This document shows, in pieces, positions 30,594-41,233 of a stretch of DNA of 64,000 nucleotides; the stretch's first letter is position 1, and the number at the start of each line of letters is the position of its first letter. The translations under genes were made by a program, and so were the position numbers. Source of the stretch: Semisulcospira habei (Eukaryota; Mollusca; Gastropoda; Semisulcospiridae); assembly GCA_036245525.1 (NCBI GenBank), contig BTPG01000005.1, positions 177,291,539 to 177,355,538 of the forward strand. Reading direction: 5' to 3'. The notes under the pieces are model-generated. The model had not been told where the DNA came from. It saw only the letters and a list, made by a program, of their open reading frames with translations, and did not search any database.

Positions 30594-30631
30594 CTCTCAG
30601 TCGGAGTGGTACGAGAAGGAGAAAGTTCCAT
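30594..30631 (-). CDS. Element A ORF1, predicted first coding exon (38 nt)
   Basis: ATG at 30631 opens MELSPSRTTPTE and the exon ends GAGAG before GTAAGG. The split codon AG|T gives Ser and reads on into GLLMTCTKCGG. Element E has a first exon of exactly the same length (61298-61335). The stretch upstream to 30770 is 5' leader, cut by B. Confidence 0.65.
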
Positions 30632-31129
30632 GACCCCCAGAGCCCGACCGGCAAAGCCAGAGAGGGAACCCTTGAACAAGACCGCAGCTGCAGTCGACCA
30701 ACGTCGCACGAGTAGAATCCAAGGCCGGCGAAGACGAAGCACGCAAGGCAGACCGAACCGGTCAAAAAAATGCATTTTTCTTTAAAAGGTATTTTTTCGA
30801 AAAATACTTACCGATGACATGACCTTATGGGAGATGTCTACTACTTACGCAATTCTAGCCTAAGAGCTCGTTGTGTTACCACACAACCCGGGAGGCACTC
30901 GGGGAACCCCGAGGGGGCCGAGAGTTATCTCCCGATACTTCCCATCTGGGACAGAGTACCCATAGTCCTTCAGTCAGGATACTTAGCTTACCAGCGGCAA
31001 GCGGGGCAGGTGGGAGGGTCGTCCGAGTCATGTCATCGGTAAGTATTTTTCGAAAAAATACCTTTTAAAGAAAAATGCATTTGTTTCTTCAAAAACATTA
31101 CCGATGACATGACCTTATGGGAGAATGGC

Positions 31130-32387
31130 GAAAAGGAGGAGGGTGCCGCGCTCTAGCACACCTAAGGCCCCAAGGGCCGTCCTCCCAACCGCAAACTCCC
31201 GACAACTCTAGGTAGGTATAAGCGACGGCGCTGAAGCGCCAGGAGGGAGGAGAGCCCCCCCCCGGGATGTCCCCCACCAGAGCGAGTAACCTCGCTAGGC
31301 TGACAGAACTCTGCGATCGAGAGCACCTGCGCGCCAGCCCTCCAATAGCCACGAAGAGGGCAGCCCAGTTCCTGGCGGCTGTGGCGTTCGTGGCCCTGCA
31401 CGTAGCTAATTGGACGTAATTAGCCTCTAAGCTCCCTGAGGGAGGGATCCTGGAATTCGGATCGTATGGCAGAGCGTAGACAGGGAGATCGACTGCCCTG
31501 TAGCTTCAGAGCTGCCGGGCACGGCCAGGAAGCGTGCACGTCCGCCCGTACGGCTATGCCGTCGTAGGTATACGTGAGGCAGGCTCAGGCTATCCTGCCT
31601 AGTCTCCTGGGGAGAAGTCTACCAGCTGGGGTCAGCAGGGTCGGTGGGGGAGAGGTGACGGACGCTGACCAAGAGCACAATGCCTCGCCAACTTCCTCGT
31701 AGAGGCGTCAAGTTGGGGAAGCGGGCCATAGCGAGGCTTCGACTGCTGCCCATGCGAAGACTCCAGCGTTGAGGGTCTGTCGCAACCGCCAAGGCTCAGG
31801 GGTAGGCGCTCCAGCAAGGCGGCACAGAGACCATAGCGGCTGCATGAGGACCTAATAGAATGCGGGAAGCAGTAGCGGGGGGTCCGCGGCGAGAGAGAGG
31901 TTCAGGACCGGTACCAGGGAAAGGGGTGACCCACAGGACGAGAGGAGGATCCTTCCCATGCTAGGTCAGAGCGTTGGCAACTCGTCCAGGAGGGCTATAC
32001 CACACGAAGGCGTGGGGAAAGCCAGAGATCCCACCTTGCGGCGAACAGGTCCACTAAGCCATCTCGCCAGCGCGCCGATCCTCCAAAGGTATCCTGGTGC
32101 ATTCCGAGTAAAGCAACTGGTTCCATCGGGGAAAAGGCTGGCTCAGACCTCCCACGAGCAGACCTAGTCCATGTCAGATCCAAGCCGTTCCCGCTCTTGT
32201 CCGCGAGGTCCGGAGGCTAGGCTGGACCTCGAGAAGAACCACGGAAGTATGGGGCGTAGCTACAGCAGCCGGGCTGCGAGACGACCGACGGAGAGTAGAG
32301 CCGACCTCCGAGCAGTGGCTAGGCCCTTCCACCGCGAGCACCGCCGCAGCCGTACCACCTGTCCGAACTCTGGCGTACCCCTGTGCG
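31130..32387 (-). pseudogene. Element B, decayed recombinase and RT region
   Basis: Short blocks match element A in order: GTTCCTGGCGGCTGTGGCGT near the recombinase active site, GTCGGTGGGGGAGAGGTGAC near the recombinase start, and CGGCGAACAGGTCCACTAAG and GTCCGCGAGGTCCGGAGGC from the RNase H region. Each is separated by deletions, so no domain can be read through. Confidence 0.65.
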
Positions 32388-32851
32388 CCCAATGGGGATA
32401 CTTACTTACTTACGCCCATCACCCCCCCTGGGGCATAGTCTGCCGACAAGGTCCCTCCAGCCGTCTCTGTCCTGGGCGAGTCTCTCCAGCTGTCCCCAGG
32501 TGTGGCCCATCTTCTTGGCATCTGTCTCCAGGTCACGTCGCCAGGTGTTTTGTGGCCGACCTCTCTTCCTTTTCCCTGTGGGTTCCATCTTAGGGCTTGC
32601 TTTGTGGTGTTGGTTGCTGGCTTGCGTAGTGTGTGACCTATCCATCTCCAGCGGCGTTGTTGAAGCTCCACTTCTGCAGGCTTCTGCTTTGTCCGCTGCC
32701 ACAATACCTCGTTGCTGATTTTGTCCGGCCAGCGTATCCCGAGGAGCCTTCTCAGACTGTTGTTGATGAACGTCTGTATTTTCTTGGTGGCCGACACTGT
32801 GGTCCTCCAGGTCTCTGCTCCATAGAGGAGTACTGGTTTCCCAATGGGGAT
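32388..32851 (-). mobile_element. 5'-truncated LINE fragment with 12-bp target-site duplication, inside B
   Basis: CCCAATGGGGAT is repeated at 32388-32399 and 32840-32851. Between them 440 bp read on the minus strand as the C-terminal end of a non-LTR reverse transcriptase: [51 protein letters not shown]. It ends in GTAAGTAAGTAAG, the short tandem tail typical of some RTE-type and related LINEs. A frame change occurs near 32560. This is a clean third level of nesting: LINE in B in A. Confidence 0.9.
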
Positions 32852-35160
32852 GTCGAGTAGGTTAGGCACCAGGGAGACGGCGCTGCGCTTTGGTTCCACA
32901 ATGTCCAAGGGTAGGTTGAGGAACCCCCGGTGAATCCAACGGAAAACCGAAACAGGAGCGGAGACTCCATCAGCGGTAACTCCTCCTTCGCATGAGAACC
33001 GAGGAACGTAGTGGAGGCCGAGTGCACGGGTAACTGGAGTCAAGGGTCGGCAGCTCCGGAAGAAGGCGCAGCCCGAGATCTGGAGGCGGAGCCAAGGACC
33101 ACCTGCGCGGACCGCATCCCCTCGCCCTCTGGCACCAGCATAAGCGAAACCAAGGTCCTAGCAGCCTCCTCCGGTCTGCACCCCCAAAGTGAAGGCCAGG
33201 AACTCCGAAGAACCTGGGTCAGCCGAGTCGTCAGCACAGGGGGTCCTTCCGCGGCCAGACGACCTGCCAGGGGCCAGGAGCCGTCCACTGGAGAACGAAG
33301 AGCAGGGTAAGGCTCTCCCCGATCCCACGCAGTTTAGGGCGTTACGGACGAGAGAGGTCATCTAGTCCACGAAGAGTCAAGAGCGGATCCGCCGCCGGTA
33401 GGGGCAGGCAACTCCTGAGACCTTCTGAGAAGCGGTCCTGCTGAGGGAAGCCAACAGCTGACCACTCCAAGGAGGGCGAAGCAAGAAGCTCCGGGAACCG
33501 AGAGAAGAAGCGCAGGGAAGTCAAAACGCCTGTCACGAAGTGCGGCAGCCGCGGCCAACTCCGAGCCGTACTTTAAGCCCCAAGTGTAGGTAAACAGGTC
33601 TGTGCCAGGCGAAGTAACGACCGCGTCCTCCCCGAGGATCCACCGGAGGGGGTCGAGCATCCAGAAGTGGAGAGACTGCAGCCAGGCGCCCTAGGACGGA
33701 GCATGAAGAAGGGGAAAGGGCTGAGTGAGGGGGAGAGGAAAGGGACGAACGGCAGCCGGATGCGAAGGGATCGACGAGCGAGATGGGACAGGATCCCTGG
33801 AGCGACGTGAAGAACGGCAACTCCTAAGCACGCCCGCAGTGGAGAGAGAGAGGAGTGTAGACGTCGAGTGTAGGAAGAGTGACGCCAACGATGGCGAACC
33901 GTAGCGGACGAGCATCCCAATGGAGCGGAGCGGTCCCTCCTCGCGTGTATGAGTTCGAGAGAGGAGATCCGATGTTAAGTGCCATGAGGATTCCAAGTCG
34001 TGACGTGACAGTGTACGCGTGCGTGAATGTCTCCATGGACCGAGCTCTATGGCGAGGTAGGCTCGCTGCCGGCGAGAAGACTCCGCGAAGGAGCCATCGG
34101 GCTGTCTAGGAGACGAGTGGGGATCGGCATTGGATCAAGGACGGATTGGCGCACGTCCCTCGGCACCGAGCTCCGTGCCGGTGCTGGTTTCCTGTCTGTC
34201 ATAAGGTTTGTTCTTGGTGCGATCCCCCCTGGGAACGACCGCATCGATCAACCCACTCTGCGTACTGGAACGTTGCGACCGGCGTGGTGATCTCTCCACA
34301 AGATCGTCAAGGACTCGAGCGGTAAGCACGGAGACTGGAACCTTGGTCCAGCCAGCTGGTCACCAAAGGACTCTGTAACCACTAGCAGCCGGCTCAGGGT
34401 GATCCCCGACGAGCAGCGCTGTCCTGGTGGAGCCCCCTCCAGGGAGCAAGGGCGTTGCCAGCATACCCGCTCCGAGCGCGAAACCTGCGCTACGTCGTCG
34501 GCCGCCTGGACGGCTTCCCAGCTGACCTTGAGCGGTGTGTGGGTCCCATACTGTGCGCCCAGCGGATTCCATCTGTGCCAAGACGATGCATGCGTGCGAG
34601 AATGTCTCCGTGAACCGAGCTCTATGGCGAGGTGGGCTCGCTGTCGGCTAGGAGACTCCGCGTAGGAGCAAGGGCTTTCTAGGAGACGAGTGGGGATCGG
34701 AATTGGATCAAGGACGGATTGGCGCACGTCCCTCGGCACGGAGCTCCGTGCCGGTGCTGGTTTTCTGTCTGTCATAAGGCCTGTTCTTGGTGCGTTCCCT
34801 CCTGGGAACGACCGCATCGATCAACCCACTCTGCACGCTAACGTGACGCGTCCGGCATGGTGATCTCTCCGTCATCTCGTCGGGACTCGATCGATCGCAG
34901 TACCGGGAACAGCAGCCGGTCTACCAGTAGGTCTGGAACCAGTCACAGGTGCCATGCGAACTCGCCAAGTAGCGCCCAGCGTCGTTCAGGTCATGCGGAG
35001 CAAACGTCACACCAACGTTCGGAGGTACATCCGGCACCTGGTAGACCTTGTGCGAGTCCGACGGTCACAGGAATCCTCCATGTAGTGTGCAGGTCGTCCA
35101 GAGGCCACTGCAACATAAACAAGCCGAAGGCACGCGGGCGTGGGCCTGAGGGACCCTGCC
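32852..35160 (-). pseudogene. Element B, decayed ORF1 region with an internal duplication
   Basis: Ser/Arg-rich ORF1 remnants occur throughout. A segment of about 290 bp is present twice in direct orientation at 34021-34315 and 34592-34880, sharing CGAGCTCTATGGCGAGGT, AGGAGACGAGTGGGGATCGG and GGATCAAGGACGGATTGGCG. The Cys/His exon remains as a relic at about 34980-35120 (GCAAACGTCACACCAACGTT, GGCCACTGCAACATAAAC) but is broken. Confidence 0.7.
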
Positions 35161-36712
35161 CTGGTAAGGTTAACCTTCGCAACAAATCATGCACAACAAC
35201 TCAAACATGTCATGACAAGTATAGGTCCGAAGCAAGCGGCATGCACAGTAACCTTTGTCGGGGCGGTGCCCTCCGCTGAACACCTGCGCTGTACTATAGC
35301 GACGGGCCTCCAGGTGCAGCGTTGATCGTAGTTTTATGTTGCCTAATAGGCCATTAATCTCCTGTCGACCGTAATTTGTAATCACATGCACAAGCCTTAG
35401 TCAAGGAGGAATTTAACCAAAGAGCATATATTAAGTGTTCAGGAGACATAGGGCTGTCTTAGCACTCTGTTACCGTCAGGTAGGTTCGGGTTGGGCTGAG
35501 GTCACCGGCGCCGGCCCTTAGCTGCCTTGGAGACGGGCTCCACCCGTCCGAAAGCAATGTCCATTTCGTAGCTCTGTTCCTGTAACTTGCGGAACGAGCG
35601 CATGCATGAATGTGAGCAGCACCTGTGGTGGCAAGCCAAACTTATGTTTATTTTTTTATTTTGTTTTTTTTTTACAGCCACAAAAAGGTCATCTTGGACC
35701 TTAAAAAAACGGCAGCAAGGCGTGGCGACCAGTGGCCCTGCGCTCAAGTAGGCAAACGCCTGACATCCAAGAACAGAAACATGTGATGCCAAGTATAAAA
35801 GTGCCCAAAAATGTTCACCCACCAGCCAAATCGTGTACCTAATAAGCCCCCGAGTAAGGTAACAGGTCTGCATTACGCATAACAGGCATACGTGACCGAC
35901 ACAGTACCGAAGTAAGCGTCAGCTCTCGCCACACTCACCAACGCAATGCGTCAAGGAATGGCTGGAGCATAACACATTCCCCAAACCCCACAAGGTACAA
36001 AAGAGTAGGTAAGGAACAAGTGAGTAGGTAAGCGCCCGAATATAGTTAGACTTAACTGTCACCGATCTTTCCCACCACTCCCATTCCATTAGAGGTTTTA
36101 ACCGCGAGGAAAAGGTGCTCTGCATCGCTAGACGCCATCTTGGAAAACGAAGCTGACCACCTGTGGATCTGAGCCGTTTAAGAATGACCGTTCCAGATAA
36201 AAACGTCTCATTCCTTTCCTCACGCGTAAATGCCCTCTTTTGAGAAAGGGAGATTTTGACCCTGTTAAATAATAATGCCACACCAACCCGGAAGGAGAGA
36301 GGGAACGGGCGCGAGGCCCGCCAAGTAAAAGTCAAGAATCTTGGCGCAAAGCAACAGCGCCGAAGAAGACCGCCTTCGAGCCTGCTCAACCAGTGCCCAG
36401 CGCGGGGACCGGCCGAGGGCCAACCCAACTACCTTACCTTTTCCCGGCACGGGACCGGGGAAGGGGGGAGAAAATCTCAACCAAGGCACGCGCGGCGAAG
36501 TCACAGCGAAGCAGACAGCACAGCCCAGGCCGGCAACAAGCAGCCAACGGGCAGCTGCCAACGAAAGGGGACACCAGAGCCACGCAAGGCACAGGGAGGA
36601 CGGACGAAGAAGAATTCAAGCGAAGAACCAAGGCCGTCGACGACCGGCGACCCGGTCGAAAATCCCAAGTCCGTAGGCTAGAGCAAACACGTCTGAACAG
36701 CGTAAGCCTAAG
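35161..36712 (-). other. Element B 5' leader/intron region
   Basis: It corresponds to the non-coding region upstream of the Cys/His exon. CCAACTACCTTACCTTTTCC near 36422-36441 matches the position of the conserved donor (GTAAGGTAG on the minus strand). No start codon like those of A, D or E is kept. Nothing else is recognised. Confidence 0.5.
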
Positions 36713-36957
36713 TAGACTGACTGAAGGACTATGGGTACTCTGTCCCAGATGGAAAGTATCGGGAGATAACTCTCGGCCCCCTCGGGGTTCCCCGAGTGCC
36801 TCCCGGGTTGTGTGGTAACACAACGAGCTCTTAGGCTAGAATTGCGTAAGTAGTAGACATCTCCCATAAGGTCATGTCATCGGTAATGTTTTTGAAGAAA
36901 CAAACTTCTAAGTCCAGAGGCTAGAGAAAACACGTCTGAACGCGTGAGCCTAAGAAG

Positions 36958-37141
36958 CATGACTGGAGTTCACAGGTGAATAGGGCTGGTGGGTAGGAGC
37001 GGGAGACAACTCTCGGTCCCTCTGGGGGTTCCCCGAGTGCCTCCCGGGTTGTGTTCACACAACGGGTTCTTAGGCTAGAATTGAGCAAGGAGTGGACACT
37101 CCTAGTAGTCATGTCATCGGTAATGTTTTTGAAGAAACAAA
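36958..37141 (-). repeat. Element A, inverted terminal repeat at the 5' side
   Basis: Inverse of 24717-24885, ending GGTAATGTTTTTGAAGAAAC + AAA. The very end differs from the other terminus, as in DIRS1. Confidence 0.9.
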
Positions 37142-37596
37142 TTCATTTTTCTCTAAAAGGTATTTTTTCGAAAAATACTTACCGATGACATGACTTAATG
37201 GAAGTGTCTACTACTTACTCAATTCTAGCCTAAGAACCCATTGTGTTACCACACAACCCGGGAGGCACTCGGGGAACCCCCAGAGGGGCAGAGAGTTGTC
37301 TCCCGTTCCTGCCCATCCGGTTCCGAGTCACGTGTTGACCAACCAGTCAGGATACTTAGCTCACCAGTGGCAAGCGGGGCAGGTGGGAGGGTCCTCCGAG
37401 TCATGTCATCAGTAAGTATTTTTCGAAAAAATACCTTTTAGAGAAAAATGAATTTGTTTCTTCAAAAACATTACCGATGACATGACTTAATGGAAAAATA
37501 GTGAACAGGAGGAGGGTGCCGCGCCCAAACCCCCCCAGGGCCAATAGGGTCCCTCCTCTCTGCCGCCATTCCCCACTCCCTAAGCTAGGTGCGTAC

Positions 37597-38620
37597 CTAC
37601 GGCGCCGGTAGGGAGTGTTGCGCTGCAGTGATGTCCCCCACCAGAGCGAGGTTGTCTCGCTGGTCTGCCAGATCCCGGAGGTAGAAGCGGGCGAAGGTTG
37701 ATTCTGCCCGCCAGCCCACAGCAGCCATGATGTCTTTGACAGCGCAGTTCCGGTCGAACGCGACGCTCGTGGCCATGGCGCGTACTTCGTGTGCACGAAT
37801 CTTCAGCCTCTTCGCTCCCTGCGGGAAGAGGTCCATGTAGGCTGAGTGTATGACCTAGCGTAGCCAGGAAGATATCGTCTGGGCTGTGATGTCAGGTCTG
37901 CCAGGTTTTAATGGCAGAAAGAGGCGTGAGCGTCCTCTCCGGACGGCTTTGGTTCAGTGCAGGTACACGCATAGGGCTCGCACAGGATCTTGGTGCCTGG
38001 TATCCTGGGGGAAGTTCGTCCCTCGTAGCGGCTGTAAGGTGCCTGTGGTGCCGTCAAAGGAGACCTGGTCTTGGCAATGAAGGCAGGGTCCGTCACCAGC
38101 TGTACGGAACGATCCGCTCTAAACTGCAGGCAGGCAGGGCGCGCTGAGAGCGCGTGAAGCTCGCTAACTTGGGCCGCGGTGGCAAGCGCCAGTAGAAAGC
38201 ATGTCTTACGAGTCACATCAGCAAGTCGGGCCAGCGGTAGTGGTTCAAATCGGGCCGAGTTCAACCAAGTCAGTACCCAGGGTAGGTCCCAGCGAGGAAT
38301 GAGCGAACGTGGTACTGGACGCTGCAAGCCGAAGTGAGTCATAAGGTCGGCCAGGTCTTTACAGGCGCCAGGGTCCGCGCGGCCGAGGTGCTGGTAGGTG
38401 TCGGCAATCATGGACAAGTAGCCCCTGATGGTGATCGGGGCCAATCCTTCATCTCCGAAGAGTCAGAGGAAGAAGTCAGCGAGCTGGGGGTAAGTCAGAT
38501 CGGTGGGGGAGAGATGCCGGTCGTTGCACCAGGTGCATAGTACTCGCCACTTTCCCTCATGGACGCACCGGGTTGAGGGTTTGCGTGCTGTAGCGATAGC
38601 TTCCACTGCTGCACTCGAAA
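37597..38620 (-). pseudogene. Element C tyrosine recombinase, broken
   Basis: The N-terminal half and core read KPSTRCVHEGKWRVLCTWC, then TIRGYLSMIADTYQHLGR after an in-frame stop at about 38462. The first catalytic Arg is Gln (AAQVSELHAL where A has ARVSEIHAL). Frame shifts follow near 38040-37840. The C-terminal block with AHEVRAMATS and FARFYLRD is in a third piece (37836-37597). The stop, the frameshift and the lost Arg each argue that it is inactive. Confidence 0.88.
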
Positions 38621-40685
38621 AGCCTCTACCGGCGAGGGCTTGCCACACAACCTCCAGGTGTGTAGGAGTAGGCGCTCCGGGCACGAGTGGAACAGCGATT
38701 GTCGTGGTTGTTTGAGCATTGTGCGGGGCGTGGGGAGCTGCAGTGGGGGATGCGTGGCGAGGCTGAGAAGGTCGGTGGTCCAGGACCGGGTCCAAGCGAA
38801 CGGGGCGACCAGAAGGATGACCGCGTTGCATCCCCGCAGCTTTAGGAGGACTTTGGGAATGAGGACTGTCGGGGGGTACGCGTAAGCGATGAGTCCGTCC
38901 CATGGAATGGAAAGGGCGTCGACTGCCCAGGCCAGAAGGTCCGGGATCGGGGAGACGAATAGGGGAAGCTGGTGATTCCACCACGTGGCGAACAAGTCGA
39001 CCAACGGTGTCTCCCAGTGGGTGCAGATCATCCGGAAGATATCCTGGTGTAAGGTCCATTCCGTGTGTAGCAACTGGCCGCGTTGGGAGAACGAGTCCGC
39101 CAATACATTCAGTCGGCCGGGGATGTGCCGCGCACTGAGGGAAAGGTTGCGGTCCTCGCACCAGCGCATCAGACGGTAGAGGAGCATGCACAGGTCGGGT
39201 GAGCACGTCCCGCCCTGTTTCTGGATGTAGGCCACAACCGTCGCGTTGTCTGAGAGGACGAGCAGTTGCTGGTGCCTGAGTTGTTTCTCCCACACGACGA
39301 GGGCTTGCCAGACCGCTTGCAGCTCCAACCAGTTGATGTGCTTGTCCGCGAACTCCGGGGGCCAGAGGCCGGACATCGTGAGGAACTGTGGAAGCAGGTG
39401 GGCTCCCCAACCAGCACGACTCGCGTCGACACACAGGGAGAGATGAGGAGGCGGAGAGGTTAGGGGGACTCCCGAAGCCAGCCACGTTGTGTCGGTCCAA
39501 AGCAGGAGATGGGGGCGTATCAGCAGGGACACGGGTACCATGGCGGTCAGGTCGCCTGAGGAGGGACGCCAGAGAAGCAGGAGGTGCAGCTGTAGCGGCC
39601 GGGCATAGAGACGATCGAGGGGGATCAGTTCCGCCGCCGCGTTGATCAAGCCAAGGAGCTGAAGCCAGACTCTGGCGGGCGCCGCATCGTGCTGGGCTAT
39701 CTGGTCGGCTAGGGCTGTCAACTTCAGGATCCGTGGCTCCAGCAAACGCACCCTGTTGAGATCGGTAGCGAACTCCATGCCGAGATGAACGAATCGACGC
39801 GAGGGAGTGAGACCCGACTTGCCTGTGTTGACTAGGAACCCCAAGCGAGATAACAGCCGCACCAGAGCATCCCTGTCGGTCTCTAGGGAGGCCTCCACTT
39901 GATTCCTCAGGAGGAGATCGTCGAGGTAGTTGAATGTCGGGCTGGACGATGATTGCCGCGCCTTGGCCATGACAGCGTCCATGATGCGGGTGAAGACCCA
40001 TGGGCTGAGGTTGAGACTGAAGGGAAGAGCACGAAACTGGTAAACTACCCCGTCGCAGGCGAAGCGTAGGTACCTGCTGGCAGTCGGGTGCATGGGAACA
40101 TGGAGGTAAGCATCGGACAAGTCCAGACTGACCGCGTAGTCCATGAGCTGTACGGCAGCACGGAAGGCCCGGGCCGTCTCCATGCGGAAGGACGGGGCAG
40201 AGATGAAAGCGTTCAACACAGAGAGGTCGATGACTGGACGCCACTTGCCGCCTGGTTTGGGGACTACGAAGAGTCGACTGTAAAACGCAGGGGTGTCCGT
40301 GCGTCGCACTACCTCTGTGGCGTCCTTTAGCAGGAGAGCGGCGACTTCTCTGCATAGAGCGCTGGCCTTGAGGTGGTCTGACGGAATCTCGGTCCACAGA
40401 GGAGCGGAATGAAGGGGCGGTGGGGAGCGGAAGAAGATCTGAAGGCCCTCGGTAACGGTGTCCAAAATCCAGGGGTCGTCTGGAAACAGCAAGCGCCACT
40501 CCTTGCTGCAGCGAGCGAGCCTTCCGCCAACTGGAGACCCGGAAACGTTTGGAGGAGGCGGAAGCGGGGCAGAGTCAGGCGGCCCGCCCGCGCCCTGGGC
40601 GACGGGCAGGATGGGGCCAAGCGGGGGCAGGGGCGCTAACTGGGCCGGGGCGACCGAAGGCTGGACGACGCCGACGCGGGGCTGG

Positions 40686-40725
<40 letters not shown>

Positions 40726-41233
40726 CGGCTGAGGCAACGGGTCTAGAGGTCTGCAGGGTGCGACCCGGAGCCTTGCGGGCGGTCGGAAAGCGGAGAGGGA
40801 CTGTCTTGCGAGGCCAACGGTCCGAGTTCGAGTCCTTCACGATCTGCCAGGTTTCGCCGAAAAGCAGAGGGCCACCCAGGGGGGCACATCGCAGCTGAGT
40901 CCTCAAATCGGGGGGCATCCCACGGCAGGACTGTAACACGGCATCCCGGTGCAACAGGTCGCAGTTCGAGGCAGCCGCCATAGCGTTGACCAAGGAGTGG
41001 TACGCCGCACAGTTGGCCGCTTCTGCCAGGGCAAGTAGGTCTCCGAAGAGGGGTGACAAGGAGGGATGCCAGGAGTCCTCAATTCGACGCATGAACGCTT
41101 GTGTCAGCAACTCCATGAATCCCGCGCAGGCTAGCGTGTTCCGAACGAGCGAGGCAGTCTTGTCCAGACCGCGAGGAAGGGAGCGTTTCAGCAGAGTAGC
41201 ACCCCCAGCTTGCACCACGGTGGGAGGATCCAC
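38495..41233 (-). CDS. Element C RT-RNase H, fused in frame to the end of ORF1
   Basis: This 912-residue frame has both RT Asp motifs (SLDLSDAYLHVPMH, NYLDDLLL) and all four RNase H acids (CVDASRAGWGAHL, NWLELQAVWQA, LVLSDNATVVAYIQKQGG, IPGRLNVLADSFSQ). About 170 residues of ORF1 C-terminal sequence (LLFGETWQIVKDSNSDRWP) precede it in the same frame. In A the two lie in different frames. The joint is a run of about 33 G on the plus strand (40687-40719), read as poly-Pro, whose length sets the frame. Whether the fusion is real depends on that homopolymer, which is prone to slippage and sequencing error. Confidence 0.85.
40687..40719. repeat. 33-bp poly-G run at the ORF1/ORF2 joint of element C
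   Basis: An unbroken G run encodes Pro on the minus strand. A length change of one base would alter the frame relation between ORF1 and RT. Confidence 0.95.

Larger units (their letters stand above)
30771..36904 (-). mobile_element. Retroelement B: decayed DIRS-type copy nested in A
   Basis: It is inserted in the 5' leader of A. A reads GAACCGGTCAAAAAAA up to 30770 and resumes with CTTCTAAGTCC at 36905; C shows the uninterrupted site as GACCGGTCGAAAAAACTTCT. The terminal repeats (30788-30985; 36713-36890) differ at about one base in 165, and the ICR is at 31026-31122. The 5.4-kb interior has no open RT, RNase H or recombinase. Scattered matches to A remain, for example GATGTCCCCCACCAGAGCGA near 31267 (recombinase end) and the Cys/His exon near 34980-35120. 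Insertion without target-site duplication fits recombinase integration. Confidence 0.88.
24681..37141 (-). mobile_element. Retroelement A: DIRS-type tyrosine-recombinase retrotransposon, all ORFs open, split by B
   Basis: Without B (30771-36904) it is about 6.3 kb. On the minus strand it has a 5' terminal repeat (37141-36958), ORF1 with an intron, an RT-RNase H ORF, a tyrosine recombinase, an internal complementary region (25024-24929) and a 3' terminal repeat (24885-24681). The repeats are inverted and identical over about 155 bp, between CATGACTACTAGGAGTGTCC and GTGAACTCCAGTCA. This combination, with no aspartic protease, no DDE integrase and no target-site duplication, defines DIRS-like elements. 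It interrupts R1 at an A-run. All three ORFs are open, unlike in the other four copies. Confidence 0.92.

Noticed and set aside
38463..40499. A 678-codon frame in element C as a separate gene
   Set aside because: Most of it is the shadow of the RT frame; only its last part is the recombinase start.
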